Shown here piece after piece: positions 34,889 through 45,815 of a DNA stretch of 64,000 bases. The notes beneath the pieces were generated by a model that did no database searches, was not told the DNA's origin, and saw only the letters and a program-made list of their open reading frames with translations. The stretch is from Pseudomonas sp. Tri1 (GTDB lineage: Bacteria > Pseudomonadota > Gammaproteobacteria > Pseudomonadales > Pseudomonadaceae), in contig NZ_CP072913.1 in NCBI RefSeq assembly GCF_017968885.1, positions 976,001 through 1,040,000 on the forward strand. The letters run 5' to 3'. A program made the translations under genes and the position numbers. Position 1 is the stretch's first letter, and each line of letters starts with the position of its first letter.

Positions 34889-36340
34889 TCAGAAGCCGGT
34901 TGGGGTGCGAGTGTGCCAGTCAGTGTTCAACTGATACTGGTGGGCCACATTGAGCAGACGACCTTCCTGGAAATACGGTGCGAGCAATTGTACGCCCACC
35001 GGCAGGCCATCGATGAAGCCGGCCGGCATGGACAGGCCCGGCAGCCCCGCGAGGTTGGCGGTGATGGTGTAGACGTCTTCCAGGTACTCGGCGACCGGAT
35101 CGCTGTTCTTGGCGCCGAGTTTCCAGGCCGGGTTTGGCGTGGTCGGGCCGAGGATGATGTCGACCTCGTTGAAGGCGGCCATGAAGTCGTTCTTCACCAG
35201 GCGGCGGATTTTTTGCGCCTTGAGGTAGTAGGCATCGTAGTAGCCGGCGGACAGCGCGTAGGCACCGACCATGATCCGGCGCTGTACTTCGGCACCGAAG
35301 CCTTCGCCGCGGGAGCGTTTGTACAGGTCGATCAGGTTTTCCGGGTTCTCGCAGCGATAGCCGAAGCGCACGCCGTCGAAGCGCGACAGGTTAGAAGACG
35401 CTTCTGCCGGGGCGATCACGTAGTACGCGGGAATCGCATGCTGCATGTTCGGCAGGCTGATTTGCTTGACCACCGCGCCGAGCTTCTCCAGCTCCTTGAC
35501 GCTGTTGTGGACCAGCTCGGCGATGCGCGGGTCGAGACCGGCGCTGAAGTATTCCTTCGGCACGCCGATGCGCAGGCCCTGCAGCGAACCGCTGAGGCTG
35601 GCGCTGTAGTCCGGTACCGGTTCATCGATACTGGTGGAGTCGTTCGGGTCGAAGCCGGCCATGCCTTGCAGCAGGATCGCGCAGTCTTCGGCGGTGCGGG
35701 CCAGCGGGCCGCCCTGGTCGAGGCTGGAGGCGTAGGCAATCATGCCCCAGCGCGAGACGCGGCCGTAGGTCGGCTTCAGACCGGTGAGGTTGGTGAACGC
35801 CGCCGGCTGGCGAATCGAGCCGCCGGTGTCGGTGGCAGTGGCGGCCGGCAGCAGGCGCGCGGCCACGGCGGCGGCGGAACCACCGGACGAACCGCCTGGT
35901 ACATGTTCTAGGTTCCACGGGTTTTTCACCGGGCCGTAGTAGCTCGACTCGTTGGCCGAACCCATGGCGAATTCGTCCATGTTGGTCTTGCCTAGGGTCA
36001 CGGCGCCGGCGGCGGCCAGCTTGGCAACCACGGTGGCGTCGTACGGCGCCTTGAAGTTGTCGAGCATCTTCGAGCCGCAACTGGTGCGGATGCCCTGGGT
36101 GCAGAACAGATCCTTGTGGGCAATCGGCGCACCGAGCAGGGCGCCGCTCTCACCGTTGGCGCGACGGGCGTCGGCGGCCTTGGCCTGGCCCAGGGCCAGT
36201 TCTTCGGTGAGGCTGATGAAACTGTTGAGCTGAGGATCGAGCTGGGCGATACGCGCCAGCAAAACCTTGGTCAGCTCTTCGGAGGAAAACTTTTTATCGG
36301 CGAGTCCGCGGGCGATCTCGGCCAGGGTCATGTGATGCAT
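34889..36340 (-). CDS. gatA: Aspartyl/glutamyl-tRNA amidotransferase subunit A
   Basis: A 483-aa amidase subunit that frees ammonia from glutamine or asparagine. The amidase-signature catalytic triad is visible: Lys in [15 protein letters not shown], cis-Ser in [20 protein letters not shown], and the nucleophile Ser in [13 protein letters not shown]. The first ATG of the frame (36340) is used; it matches the MxHxLTLAEIA-type start of pseudomonad GatA. It lies between gatC (16 bp) and gatB (10 bp). Confidence 0.98.
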   Translation of the reverse strand: MHHMTLAEIARGLADKKFSSEELTKVLLARIAQLDPQLNSFISLTEELALGQAKAADARRANGESGALLGAPIAHKDLFCTQGIRTSCGSKMLDNFKAPYDATVVAKLAAAGAVTLGKTNMDEFAMGSANESSYYGPVKNPWNLEHVPGGSSGGSAAAVAARLLPAATATDTGGSIRQPAAFTNLTGLKPTYGRVSRWGMIAYASSLDQGGPLARTAEDCAILLQGMAGFDPNDSTSIDEPVPDYSASLSGSLQGLRIGVPKEYFSAGLDPRIAELVHNSVKELEKLGAVVKQISLPNMQHAIPAYYVIAPAEASSNLSRFDGVRFGYRCENPENLIDLYKRSRGEGFGAEVQRRIMVGAYALSAGYYDAYYLKAQKIRRLVKNDFMAAFNEVDIILGPTTPNPAWKLGAKNSDPVAEYLEDVYTITANLAGLPGLSMPAGFIDGLPVGVQLLAPYFQEGRLLNVAHQYQLNTDWHTRTPTGF

Positions 36341-36356
36341 GAGAGGCTCTTTCCCT

Positions 36357-36644
36357 TTAGTCGATGACTTTCGGAACCAGGTACAGGCCGTTTTCGACCG
36401 CTGGTGCGATGGACTGGTAGGCCTCGCGGTGATTGGACTCGGTCACGAGGTCGGCGCGCAGGCGCTGGCTGGCTTCCAGTGGGTGAGCCAGTGGTTCGAT
36501 ACCGTCGGTATTGACCGCCTGCATCTCGTCGACCAGCCCCAGAATGCTGTTCAGGGCAGAAGTAATGTGTGGAAGATCGGCTTCATTGAGGCCCAGACAG
36601 GCCAGATGAGCGATTTTTTCCACGTCGGAGCGTTCAAGCGCCAT
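36357..36644 (-). CDS. gatC: Aspartyl/glutamyl-tRNA amidotransferase subunit C
   Basis: A 95-aa small subunit that wraps between GatA and GatB and stabilises the complex. Typical motifs: [19 protein letters not shown] near the start, [20 protein letters not shown], and [20 protein letters not shown]. First gene of the operon. GGAGA precedes the ATG. Its promoter must lie in the 214-bp divergent region shared with mreB. Confidence 0.97.
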   Translation of the reverse strand: MALERSDVEKIAHLACLGLNEADLPHITSALNSILGLVDEMQAVNTDGIEPLAHPLEASQRLRADLVTESNHREAYQSIAPAVENGLYLVPKVID

Positions 36645-36846
36645 GGGATTCTCCAGTGGAAAACAAAACGGACGCAGTCTGTCCGTGTGTTAGATTGTCG
36701 GAACACTACCGCATTTCTACGGCTTTACGGCCGCGATTGTGGGGTTTGGTGCACAGAAAAGCGGCCAATTTAACATATTGGCGCCTTGCCCAAAATCCCT
36801 GTCGTTGTTAGAGTTTGCCGCACTTTTTTACCCACGCGTTGCCTAG

Positions 36847-37896
<1,050 letters not shown>

Positions 37897-37928
37897 ATGT
37901 TGCCGCAGTAGTCTATGTTGTTCGCTCC

Positions 37929-37954
37929 CGGGCAGCACTTTGCAGTGCTGCCCG
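37929..37954 (+). other. Perfect hairpin between mreB and mreC
   Basis: CGGGCAGCACT-TTGC-AGTGCTGCCCG: an 11-bp stem with no mismatch, 32 bp after the mreB stop. It is followed by GTTGGCGTTTATC without a T-run, so it fits a read-through attenuator or mRNA processing site that keeps MreB in excess over MreC/D. Confidence 0.65.
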
Positions 37955-38038
37955 TTGGCGTTTATCTTCTGTCATTCGTATCCAGGCCGGTTTGATGCCG
38001 TATGAATAAAGAGAACATTTGCCTGGGAGGAGCGGCCT

Positions 38039-39181
38039 ATTAAACCGCTTTTCGCCAAAGGCCCCTCATTGGGTGTGCGCCTGTTGGTGCTGACCGTGCT
38101 ATCGGTTGCGCTGATGGTGGTCGATGCCCGTTTCACGCTGCTCAAGCCCGTGCGCAGCCAGATGTCGCTGGTGTTGATGGAGTCCTACTGGATTACCGAC
38201 CTGCCGCAGCGGTTGTGGCAAGGTGTGGCCAGCCAGTTTGGCAGCCGGACCGAGCTGGTCGCCGAAAACGAAAAACTCAAGACCGAAAACCTGCTGTTGC
38301 AGGGGCGCATGCAGAAGCTGGCGGCCCTTACCGAGCAGAACGTGCGGCTGCGTGAGTTGCTCAACTCTTCTGCGTTGGTCAACGAGAAGGTCGAAGTGGC
38401 CGAATTGATCGGCATGGACCCCAACCCCTTCACCCACCGCATCATCATCAACAAGGGTGAGCGCGACGGCGTGGTCCTCGGCCAACCGGTGCTCGACGCC
38501 CGCGGCCTGATGGGCCAGGTGGTGGAGTTGATGCCCTATACCTCCCGGGTGCTGCTGCTGACCGATACCACCCACAGCATTCCCGTGCAGGTCAATCGCA
38601 ACGGCTTGCGCGCGATTGCCAGCGGCACCGGCAACCCGGAGCGCCTGGAACTGCGGCACGTGGCCGATACCGCCGACATCAAGGAAGGCGACCTGCTGGT
38701 CAGCTCCGGTCTTGGCCAGCGGTTCCCGGCCGGTTATCCGGTGGCGACGGTCAAGGAAGTCATCCATGATTCCGGCCAGCCGTTTGCCATCGTTCGCGCG
38801 GTGCCGACGGCCGCATTGAATCGCAGCCGTTACCTGTTGCTGGTCTTCAGCGACAACCGCACACCCGAAGAACGCGCCAACGACGCTGCCGTGGCCCAGG
38901 AAGCCCAGGACCGGCAAGGCGGCGAGTCGTCTGCCCCGGCCACGGCCAGCCCGGCGCCAGTTCCTGCCATCGTGCCCAAGCCACAAGCACCTGCGCCGAC
39001 GGTGGCAACTCCGGCGACTCCGGCAACAACGCCGGCGGCTGCACCGGCCACCGCGCCTGCTGCGAAACCGACCCGCTCGACCACTCATGCGCCGGCGTCC
39101 CAGCCTGCCCGGCCCGCAGCCAAACCACCTGTCTCCACGCCGGCCACCGCGCCAGCCACCAGGGGAGCACGAGAAGAATGA
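38039..39181 (+). CDS. mreC: Rod-shape-determining protein MreC, apparently starting at AUU
   Basis: A 380-aa bitopic inner-membrane protein linking MreB to the wall synthases: one transmembrane helix (residues ~15-33), a coiled coil (residues ~75-115, ENEKLKTENLLLQGRMQKLA), two beta-barrel domains, and a long Pro/Ala/Thr-rich tail (residues ~290-380). I place the start at ATT 38039: AGGAG (38028-38032) lies 6 bp upstream, and the first residues KPLFAKGPSL align with E. coli MreC, which begins MKPIFSRGPSL. No ATG, GTG or TTG exists upstream before an in-frame stop at 38003-38005. The first canonical codon, TTG 38069, would delete this conserved stretch. The stop overlaps mreD as ATGA. Confidence 0.92.
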   Translation: MKPLFAKGPSLGVRLLVLTVLSVALMVVDARFTLLKPVRSQMSLVLMESYWITDLPQRLWQGVASQFGSRTELVAENEKLKTENLLLQGRMQKLAALTEQNVRLRELLNSSALVNEKVEVAELIGMDPNPFTHRIIINKGERDGVVLGQPVLDARGLMGQVVELMPYTSRVLLLTDTTHSIPVQVNRNGLRAIASGTGNPERLELRHVADTADIKEGDLLVSSGLGQRFPAGYPVATVKEVIHDSGQPFAIVRAVPTAALNRSRYLLLVFSDNRTPEERANDAAVAQEAQDRQGGESSAPATASPAPVPAIVPKPQAPAPTVATPATPATTPAAAPATAPAAKPTRSTTHAPASQPARPAAKPPVSTPATAPATRGAREE

Positions 39182-39666
39182 GCAGTACTCAATCCGGTAA
39201 CGGTTGGATGGTCTGGCTGACCTTCGCCATCGGCCTGTTGCTCAGCGTTTCGCCACTGCCGCAGTTCATGGAAATCCTGCGGCCGCTGTGGCTGGCTTTA
39301 CTACTGGCATTCTGGGCGCTGGCGCTGCCGCACAAGGTCGGCATGGTCACCGCCTGGTGCCTTGGGCTGGCCGAGGACGTGCTTTATGGCACGTTGCTGG
39401 GGCAGAACGCGCTGATCCTGACGCTGATTACGTTCCTGGTGCTGTCGCTGCAACAACGCTTGCGGATGTTCCCCATGTGGCAACAGTGCCTGGTGATCCT
39501 GGTGATCTTCGGCCTGGCGCAACTGGTGCAACTGTGGCTCAGCGCACTGACCGGCAATCGTCAGCCGACCCTGGCCCTGGTGCTGCCGGCTCTGGTCAGC
39601 GCCTTGCTCTGGCCTTGGGTCAGCTTCGGTTTGCGTGGTCTGCGCCTGCGTTTCAAAATCAACTGA
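39178..39666 (+). CDS. mreD: Rod-shape-determining protein MreD
   Basis: A 162-aa integral membrane protein with about five or six helices, partner of MreC in the elongasome. Family landmarks: WMVWLTFAIGLLLSVSPLPQ at the N-terminus, LWLALLLAFWALALPHKVGM, and the conserved GLAEDVLYGTLLGQNAL in the middle. The start overlaps the last four bases of mreC, so translation is coupled. Confidence 0.95.
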   Translation: MSSTQSGNGWMVWLTFAIGLLLSVSPLPQFMEILRPLWLALLLAFWALALPHKVGMVTAWCLGLAEDVLYGTLLGQNALILTLITFLVLSLQQRLRMFPMWQQCLVILVIFGLAQLVQLWLSALTGNRQPTLALVLPALVSALLWPWVSFGLRGLRLRFKIN

Positions 39667-39703
39667 TTTGGTCAGGCATTGGCCTTGATAGGGAGATGTC
39701 TTG

Positions 39704-40300
39704 ATGAAACCGCTTTACCTAGCCTCAGGCTCGCCGCGTCGGCGTGAACTGCTTACGCAGATCGGCGTGCCGTTTACCGCCGTCAGTGCGGACATCGACG
39801 AAACTCCCTTGGATCACGAAAGCCCTTCGGCCTATGTCGAGCGCCTGGCGCGCGGCAAGGCCGAGGCCGGGCGATGCGCCCTGCACGCCGATGTGGATGG
39901 CTGCGTGCTGGGCGCCGACACCGCTGTGGTGCTGGACGGGCGCATTCTCGGCAAACCACTGGACCAGGCTGACTCCATGACGATGCTCTTGAGTCTGTCC
40001 GGTCGCGAACATGAAGTATTGACTGCCATTGCCATACGGGATGGGCAGCGTTGCGAGTCCCGCGTTGTGCGCAGCCTGGTGCGCTTTCGTTCGATCACGG
40101 AGCAGGAAGCGGCGGCCTACTGGGCCAGCGGTGAACCCCGGGACAAGGCCGGCGGCTATGGCATCCAGGGCTTGGGGGCGGTGTTTGTCGCCGGGCTTGA
40201 GGGCAGTTATTCGGCCGTGGTCGGCCTGCCGCTGTGCGAAACCGCAGAACTACTGGGCCATTTCGGCATACCCTGTTGGCAAACTTTGAGCGCGCGCTGA
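39704..40300 (+). CDS. maf: Maf-family nucleotide pyrophosphatase (YhdE type, dTTP/UTP)
   Basis: A 198-aa cytosolic Maf/Ham1-fold phosphatase that hydrolyses dTTP, UTP and modified pyrimidine nucleotides. It opens [19 protein letters not shown] (the Maf signature), followed by [20 protein letters not shown], the catalytic-loop Asp in [18 protein letters not shown], and [23 protein letters not shown] 39704 has GGGAGA at good spacing; a TTG one codon before is less likely. It has the usual place between mreD and rng. Confidence 0.95.
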   Translation: MKPLYLASGSPRRRELLTQIGVPFTAVSADIDETPLDHESPSAYVERLARGKAEAGRCALHADVDGCVLGADTAVVLDGRILGKPLDQADSMTMLLSLSGREHEVLTAIAIRDGQRCESRVVRSLVRFRSITEQEAAAYWASGEPRDKAGGYGIQGLGAVFVAGLEGSYSAVVGLPLCETAELLGHFGIPCWQTLSAR

Positions 40301-40355
40301 GCGCCGTCTGACTGATGCGGCCATAATCGTGAATATGCCTGAACGAGACCCTGCC

Positions 40356-41813
40356 ATGAGTGAAGAGATCCTGATCAACATCACGCCGATGGAATCGCGC
40401 GTGGCGGTGGTTGAAAACGGTGTGCTGCAAGAGGTCCACGTTGAGCGCACGCAAAAGCGTGGCATTGTCGGAAACATCTACAAAGGCAAGGTGGTGCGGG
40501 TGTTGCCGGGTATGCAGGCAGCCTTCGTCGACATCGGTCTGGATCGGGCGGCGTTCATTCATGCCTCGGAAATTTCCATGCGCGAAGGGCCCGCCGTGGA
40601 GAGCATCAGCGCGCTGGTCCATGAAGGCCAGAGCCTGGTGGTGCAGGTCACCAAGGACCCCATCGGCTCCAAGGGCGCGCGCCTGACCACCCAACTGTCG
40701 ATTCCGTCGCGCTACCTGGTGTACATGCCGCGCACCGCTCATGTCGGCATCTCCCTGAAGATCGAAGACGAAGCCGAGCGCGAGCGCCTCAAGCAGGTGG
40801 TCAGCGACTGCGTGGAAAAAGAGGGCATCAAGGAAGCCGGTGGTTTCATCCTGCGCACCGCCGCCGAAGGGGCCGGGGCCGATGAAATCCTCATGGACAT
40901 CCGCTACCTGCGAAGGCTCTGGGACCAGATCGCCGCGCAGATCAAGACCATCGCCACCCCCAGCGTGATCTACGAAGACCTCGGCCTGGCCCTGCGCACG
41001 CTGCGGGATCTGGTCAGCCCCAAGATCGAGAAAATCCGCATCGACTCCCGGGAAACCTTCCAGAAGACCACCCAGTTCGTCGCCGAGCTGATGCCGGAAA
41101 TCGCTGATCGCCTTGAGCATTACCCTGGCGAGCGACCAATTTTTGACCTGTACGGGGTCGAGGACGAAATCCAGAAAGCCCTTGAGCGCAAGGTGCCGCT
41201 CAAGTCCGGCGGCTATCTGGTGGTGGACCCGGCCGAGGCCATGAGTACCATCGACGTCAATACCGGGGCGTTCGTCGGCCATCGCAACCTCGAAGAAACC
41301 ATCTTCAAGACCAACCTGGAGGCGGCCACGGCCATCGCTCGCCAACTGCGCCTGCGCAACCTGGGCGGGATCATCATCATCGACTTCATCGACATGGAGC
41401 ATGAAGAGCACCAACGCCAGGTGTTGCGGACCCTGGAAAAACAGCTCGAGCGCGACCACGCCAAGACCAACATCATCGGCATCACCGAGCTGGGCCTGGT
41501 GCAGATGACCCGCAAGCGCACCCGCGAAAGCCTCGAGCAAGTGTTGTGCGAGCCGTGCAGCAGTTGCCAGGGCCGAGGCAAGCTCAAGACTCCCGAAACC
41601 GTGTGTTACGAAATCTTCCGGGAAATTCTCCGGGAGGCGCGCGCTTACCAGGCTACCGGCTATAGAGTGTTGGCCAACCAGAAAGTGGTGGACCGCCTGC
41701 TAGATGAAGAGTCGGGCAATGTCGCCGAACTGGAAGCTTTTATCGGCCGTACGATTCGTTTTCAGGTGGAAACCATGTATTCCCAGGAACAATACGACGT
41801 GGTGTTGCTCTGA
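40356..41813 (+). CDS. rng: Ribonuclease G
   Basis: A 485-aa endoribonuclease of the RNase E/G family, which trims the 16S rRNA 5' end and decays mRNAs. I start at ATG 40356 (MSEEILINITPMESRVAVVE), which matches the E. coli start; an earlier in-frame codon adds nine unconserved residues. S1 domain: RGIVGNIYKGKVVRVLPGMQ, AAFVDIGLDRAAFIH. Catalytic DNase-I-like region: VDPAEAMSTIDVNTGAFVGH with the Mg-binding Asp, and IIIIDFIDMEHEEH. The zinc-link Cys pair is in CEPCSSCQGRG. It lacks the long RNase E C-terminus, as expected for Rng. Confidence 0.97.
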   Translation: MSEEILINITPMESRVAVVENGVLQEVHVERTQKRGIVGNIYKGKVVRVLPGMQAAFVDIGLDRAAFIHASEISMREGPAVESISALVHEGQSLVVQVTKDPIGSKGARLTTQLSIPSRYLVYMPRTAHVGISLKIEDEAERERLKQVVSDCVEKEGIKEAGGFILRTAAEGAGADEILMDIRYLRRLWDQIAAQIKTIATPSVIYEDLGLALRTLRDLVSPKIEKIRIDSRETFQKTTQFVAELMPEIADRLEHYPGERPIFDLYGVEDEIQKALERKVPLKSGGYLVVDPAEAMSTIDVNTGAFVGHRNLEETIFKTNLEAATAIARQLRLRNLGGIIIIDFIDMEHEEHQRQVLRTLEKQLERDHAKTNIIGITELGLVQMTRKRTRESLEQVLCEPCSSCQGRGKLKTPETVCYEIFREILREARAYQATGYRVLANQKVVDRLLDEESGNVAELEAFIGRTIRFQVETMYSQEQYDVVLL

Positions 41814-41873
41814 AGGGCTTGGGAAGCGGCGGGCATGCGGATTTGACCGGCTTTGCCCAGGGAGCCCACTGAC

Positions 41874-44800
41874 ATGGAGCGTTTGACACGCATTTTGGCT
41901 GCGCTGACCCGCTGGGGGCTGGGCCTGTGTGCTCTTCTTTTGGTGCTGCTGGCCTTATACGTCAGCCTCGGCCGGGAATTGGTCCCGCTGGTGGCCGAAT
42001 ATCGTGCCGAGGTCCAGACTCGGGCCAGCCAGGCGCTGGGCATGCCGGTGCACATTGGTAGCCTCGAGGGCAGCTGGAGCGCCCTGGCGCCGATCCTGGC
42101 AGCGCGCGACGTGGTGGTCGGCGAGGGCGCCAATGCCCTGCACCTGGATCAGGTGCGGGCCGTGCCGGACTTGTGGGGTAGCCTGCTGGCACGTCAGGTG
42201 CGCATTGCGCACCTGGAGCTCAGTGGCCTGAAGATCAGCCTCAAGGAGGGCGCCGACGGTAAGTGGGCCTTGGAAGGTCTGCCGGTGCAAGACGATCAGC
42301 CCCTCGATCCGCAACAATTGCTCGATCGCATGCAGGTGATTTCCAAGCTGTCGCTGCTCGATAGCCAAGTGACCTTGCAGCCCCTTGAACAACCACCGTT
42401 GACCCTGACCTACGTCGGTTTGAGCCTGCGCACCGGCGCTACCCGTCAGCGCCTGGACGCCCGTTTGACCCTGCCCGACGGCCAGCCCGTGGCGATCAAC
42501 CTGCGCACCCGCATCCGCGCCAGCGATTGGAAGAATGGCCAGGCCGATGCCTACCTGAGCCTGCCGCAAAGCGACTGGTCCAAATGGCTGCCGAAACGCC
42601 TGACCCAGCAATGGAATTTTTCCCGGATCAAGGCCGGTGGCGAGTTCTGGCTGAGTTGGGGGGACGGTATGCTGCAAAGCGCGGCCATGCGCTTGGACGC
42701 CCCTGACATCCAGGGAGCCTACGCCGAACGCAAGCCGGTGCACATCCATAACCTGGCCCTCAATGGCTATTTCCAGCGTGGTAACCAGGGGTTTACCGCG
42801 ACCTTCGATTCCCTGGCGATGAACCTGGGCGAAACCCGCTGGGAGTCACGCCTGCAACTGCAACAGAGCAGCGCCACTGAAAAGACCGAAGAGCTTTGGC
42901 ACCTGCAAGCCGATCGCCTTGACCTCGCGCCGCTGACCCCATTGCTGCATGCCCTGGCGCCGTTGCCCGAAGGCGTCGCGACGACCATCGACCGGCTCAA
43001 GGTCACCGGTGGCTTGCGTAATGTGCTGGTGGATTACCGACCGCAGAACACCGGTGATCAAAAAATCAGCTTCGCCACGAATCTGGACACGGTAGGTTTC
43101 GATGCCTACCGCGGTGCCCCAGCGGCGCGCAATGTATCGGGGAGCCTGAGTGGCGACCTCGGTGGCGGCGAGCTGCGCATGGACAGCAAGGATTTCTCCC
43201 TGCACCTGGACCCGATCTTCGCCAAGCCCTGGCAATACCTGCAGGCCAATGCCCGGCTGACCTGGAAGCTGGACAAACAAGGCTTCACCCTGATCGCCCC
43301 GTACCTGAAGGTGCTGGGGGAGGAGGGCCGGATTGCCGGCGATTTCCTGATCCGCCTGCATTTCGACCATAGCCAGGAAGACTACATGGACCTGCGGGTC
43401 GGCCTGGTGGACGGCGACGGGCGTTACACCGCCAAGTACCTGCCCGCGGTCTTGAGCCCGGCGCTGGATGAGTGGCTGCGCACAGCAATCGTCAAAGGCG
43501 CCGTGGATGAGGGCTTTTTCCAGTACCAAGGCTCGCTGAACCATGGTGCCGAAGACGCAGCTCGCAGTATCAGCCTGTTTTTCAAGGTGCACGATGCCGA
43601 ACTGGCGTTCCAGCCGGGCTGGCCTTCGGTCAGCAAGGTCAGTGGTGACGTGTTCGTCGAAGACAGCGGTGTGCGCATCTATGCCAGCCAGGGGCAATTG
43701 CTGGAGACCCAGGTCAAGGATGTTTCGGTGAACATCCCCCACGTACCCAGCGGGCAGAGTTCCCATCTGTTGCTGGACGGCGGGTTTGCCGGTGGGCTGG
43801 GCGACGGTCTGAAAATCCTCCAGACGGCACCGATCGGTACCGCCGAAACCTTCGCTGGTTGGGAAGGCGAGGGCGCGCTGCAGGGCAGCGTGAAGCTCGA
43901 TATCCCGCTGGTCAAGGGCGAGCAGCCGAAGATCCTGGTGGACTTCGCCACCGACCAGGCCCGGCTCAAACTCAGTGAGCCGGCACTGGAGCTGACCCAA
44001 CTCAAGGGCGACTTCCGTTTCGACAGCAGCAAAGGGCTGAGCGGCAAGGGTATCAGCGCCCGGGCCTTCGATCGCCCGGTGACGGCGCAGATTTTCGCCG
44101 AGGGCCGTGCCGGTGCGCTCAACACGCGAGTCGCCGCGTCCGGGCAGGTGGAGATCAAGAAACTCAGCAGTTGGCTGAACGTCACCCAGCCGTTGCCGGT
44201 CTCCGGGGTGGTGCCTTACCAGCTGCAATTGGTTCTCAATGGTGCCGACAGCCAGTTGTCGGTCAACTCCAGCCTCAAGGGCGTGGCAGTGGACTTGCCG
44301 GCACCCTTTGGCATGGCCGCCGATGTCGGGCGCGACACGGTGTTTCGCATGACCCTGCAAGGGCCGGAACGGCGTTACTGGGTCAATTATGGCGACCTGG
44401 CCAGCTTCACCTATGCGGCGCCAAGCGGGAAGCTCGCCGACGGTCGTGGCGAGTTGTTGCTGGGGCAAGGCGACGCCGTCCTGCCTGGCGCCAAGGGCTT
44501 GCGACTGCGGGGAACGCTATCGGAACTGGACGTCAACCCTTGGCAGACCCTGGTGAGCAAGTACGCCGGCCAGGACCCTGGCAGCAGCGCCAAGCAGTTG
44601 CTCAGCAGCGCCGATCTGAAAATCGACAAGCTAACCGCCATGGGAACGACCCTGGACCAGGCTTCGGTACTGCTTGATCGTAAGCCGGACGCCTGGGGCC
44701 TGCGGCTCGACAGCCAGCAGGCCAAGGGCAGCGTCAGCCTGCCAGACGCCAAAGCCGCCCCGATTGGTATCAAGCTTGACTATGTGCGCCTGCCAGCCGT

Positions 44801-45677
44801 GGACCCAACGGTGCAGTCCGACGAAAACGCACCGGATCCTCTGGCTTCGGTCGATCCCTCTGCAATTCCGGCGATGGATATCGCCATCGGTCAGTTGTTC
44901 CAAGGCCCGGACCTGATCGGTGCCTGGTCGTTGAAGGTACGTCCGACCGGTAAGGGCATCGCACTGAACAACCTGGACATGGGGCTCAAGGGCATGGTCT
45001 TGCAGGGCAACGGCGCCTGGGAAGGTGCACCCGGTGCCACCAGCAGTTGGTACAAGGGCCGCATCGGCGGCAAGAACCTGGCTGATGTACTCAAGGGCTG
45101 GGGCTTCGCTCCGAGCGTGACCAGCCAGGAGTTCCACATGGACGTCGATGGGCGCTGGCCGGGTTCGCCGGCGTGGGTCGCGACCAAGCGTTTCTCCGGC
45201 AGTCTCGATGCGTCGCTGAGTAAAGGGCAGTTCGTCGAGGTCGAAGGCAGCGCCCAGGCTTTGCGGGTATTCGGTTTGCTGAACTTCAACTCCATCGGTC
45301 GACGCCTGCGCCTGGACTTCTCCGACCTGTTCGGCAAGGGCCTGAGCTATGACCGGGTCAAGGGGCTGCTGGTGGCGAGCAACGGTGTGTACGTGACCCG
45401 TGAACCTATTACCCTGACAGGGCCTTCCAGCAACCTGGAGCTCAACGGAACGCTGGACATGGTGGCCGACCGGGTCGATGCCAAGTTGTTGGTGACGTTG
45501 CCGGTGACCAACAACCTGCCGATCGCCGCGCTGATCGTTGGCGCACCGGCCGTGGGAGGGGCGCTGTTTTTGATCGACAAACTGATCGGCGACCGCGTGG
45601 CGCGTTTTGCCAGCGTAAGATACGACGTCAAGGGCCCGTGGAAAGAGCCGAAGATCACCTTCGACAAGCCGTTCTGA
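41874..45677 (+). CDS. yhdP: YhdP family AsmA-like inner-membrane protein (phospholipid transport)
   Basis: A very large protein, 1267 aa, with one N-terminal membrane helix (residues ~15-35) and a periplasmic body of repeating beta-structure, as in the AsmA/TamB/YhdP bridge-like lipid transporters. Near the start it has the AsmA-type segment ALGMPVHIGSLEGSWSALAP with RDVVVGE. Near the end is the conserved YhdP C-terminus (LRVFGLLNFNSIGRRLRLDF, GPSSNLELNGTLDMVADRVD, LPVTNNLPIAALIVGAPAVG). E. coli YhdP carries phospholipids to the outer membrane together with TamB and YdbH. ATG 41874 follows GGGAG. It ends in a region with REP elements. Confidence 0.94.
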   Translation: MERLTRILAALTRWGLGLCALLLVLLALYVSLGRELVPLVAEYRAEVQTRASQALGMPVHIGSLEGSWSALAPILAARDVVVGEGANALHLDQVRAVPDLWGSLLARQVRIAHLELSGLKISLKEGADGKWALEGLPVQDDQPLDPQQLLDRMQVISKLSLLDSQVTLQPLEQPPLTLTYVGLSLRTGATRQRLDARLTLPDGQPVAINLRTRIRASDWKNGQADAYLSLPQSDWSKWLPKRLTQQWNFSRIKAGGEFWLSWGDGMLQSAAMRLDAPDIQGAYAERKPVHIHNLALNGYFQRGNQGFTATFDSLAMNLGETRWESRLQLQQSSATEKTEELWHLQADRLDLAPLTPLLHALAPLPEGVATTIDRLKVTGGLRNVLVDYRPQNTGDQKISFATNLDTVGFDAYRGAPAARNVSGSLSGDLGGGELRMDSKDFSLHLDPIFAKPWQYLQANARLTWKLDKQGFTLIAPYLKVLGEEGRIAGDFLIRLHFDHSQEDYMDLRVGLVDGDGRYTAKYLPAVLSPALDEWLRTAIVKGAVDEGFFQYQGSLNHGAEDAARSISLFFKVHDAELAFQPGWPSVSKVSGDVFVEDSGVRIYASQGQLLETQVKDVSVNIPHVPSGQSSHLLLDGGFAGGLGDGLKILQTAPIGTAETFAGWEGEGALQGSVKLDIPLVKGEQPKILVDFATDQARLKLSEPALELTQLKGDFRFDSSKGLSGKGISARAFDRPVTAQIFAEGRAGALNTRVAASGQVEIKKLSSWLNVTQPLPVSGVVPYQLQLVLNGADSQLSVNSSLKGVAVDLPAPFGMAADVGRDTVFRMTLQGPERRYWVNYGDLASFTYAAPSGKLADGRGELLLGQGDAVLPGAKGLRLRGTLSELDVNPWQTLVSKYAGQDPGSSAKQLLSSADLKIDKLTAMGTTLDQASVLLDRKPDAWGLRLDSQQAKGSVSLPDAKAAPIGIKLDYVRLPAVDPTVQSDENAPDPLASVDPSAIPAMDIAIGQLFQGPDLIGAWSLKVRPTGKGIALNNLDMGLKGMVLQGNGAWEGAPGATSSWYKGRIGGKNLADVLKGWGFAPSVTSQEFHMDVDGRWPGSPAWVATKRFSGSLDASLSKGQFVEVEGSAQALRVFGLLNFNSIGRRLRLDFSDLFGKGLSYDRVKGLLVASNGVYVTREPITLTGPSSNLELNGTLDMVADRVDAKLLVTLPVTNNLPIAALIVGAPAVGGALFLIDKLIGDRVARFASVRYDVKGPWKEPKITFDKPF

Positions 45678-45692
45678 CAGGCGATGACAAAC

Positions 45693-45788
45693 CCCTGTGG
45701 GAGCGAGCTTGCTCGCGATGAGGGCCGGTGCATCCAACATTGATGTTGACTGATCCACCGCAATCGCGAGCAAGCTGGCTCCCACAGG
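45693..45788. repeat. REP doublet (REPIN)
   Basis: Forward copy CTGTGGGAGCGAGCTTGCTC at 45694 and reverse copy ending GCTGGCTCCCACAG at 45786, with one substitution (CTGGCT for CTCGCT). The spacer (CCAACATTGATGTTGACTGA) contains its own small palindrome. Confidence 0.9.
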
Positions 45789-45815
45789 GGCACTACCAAA
45801 CAACGGGGAACTGCC

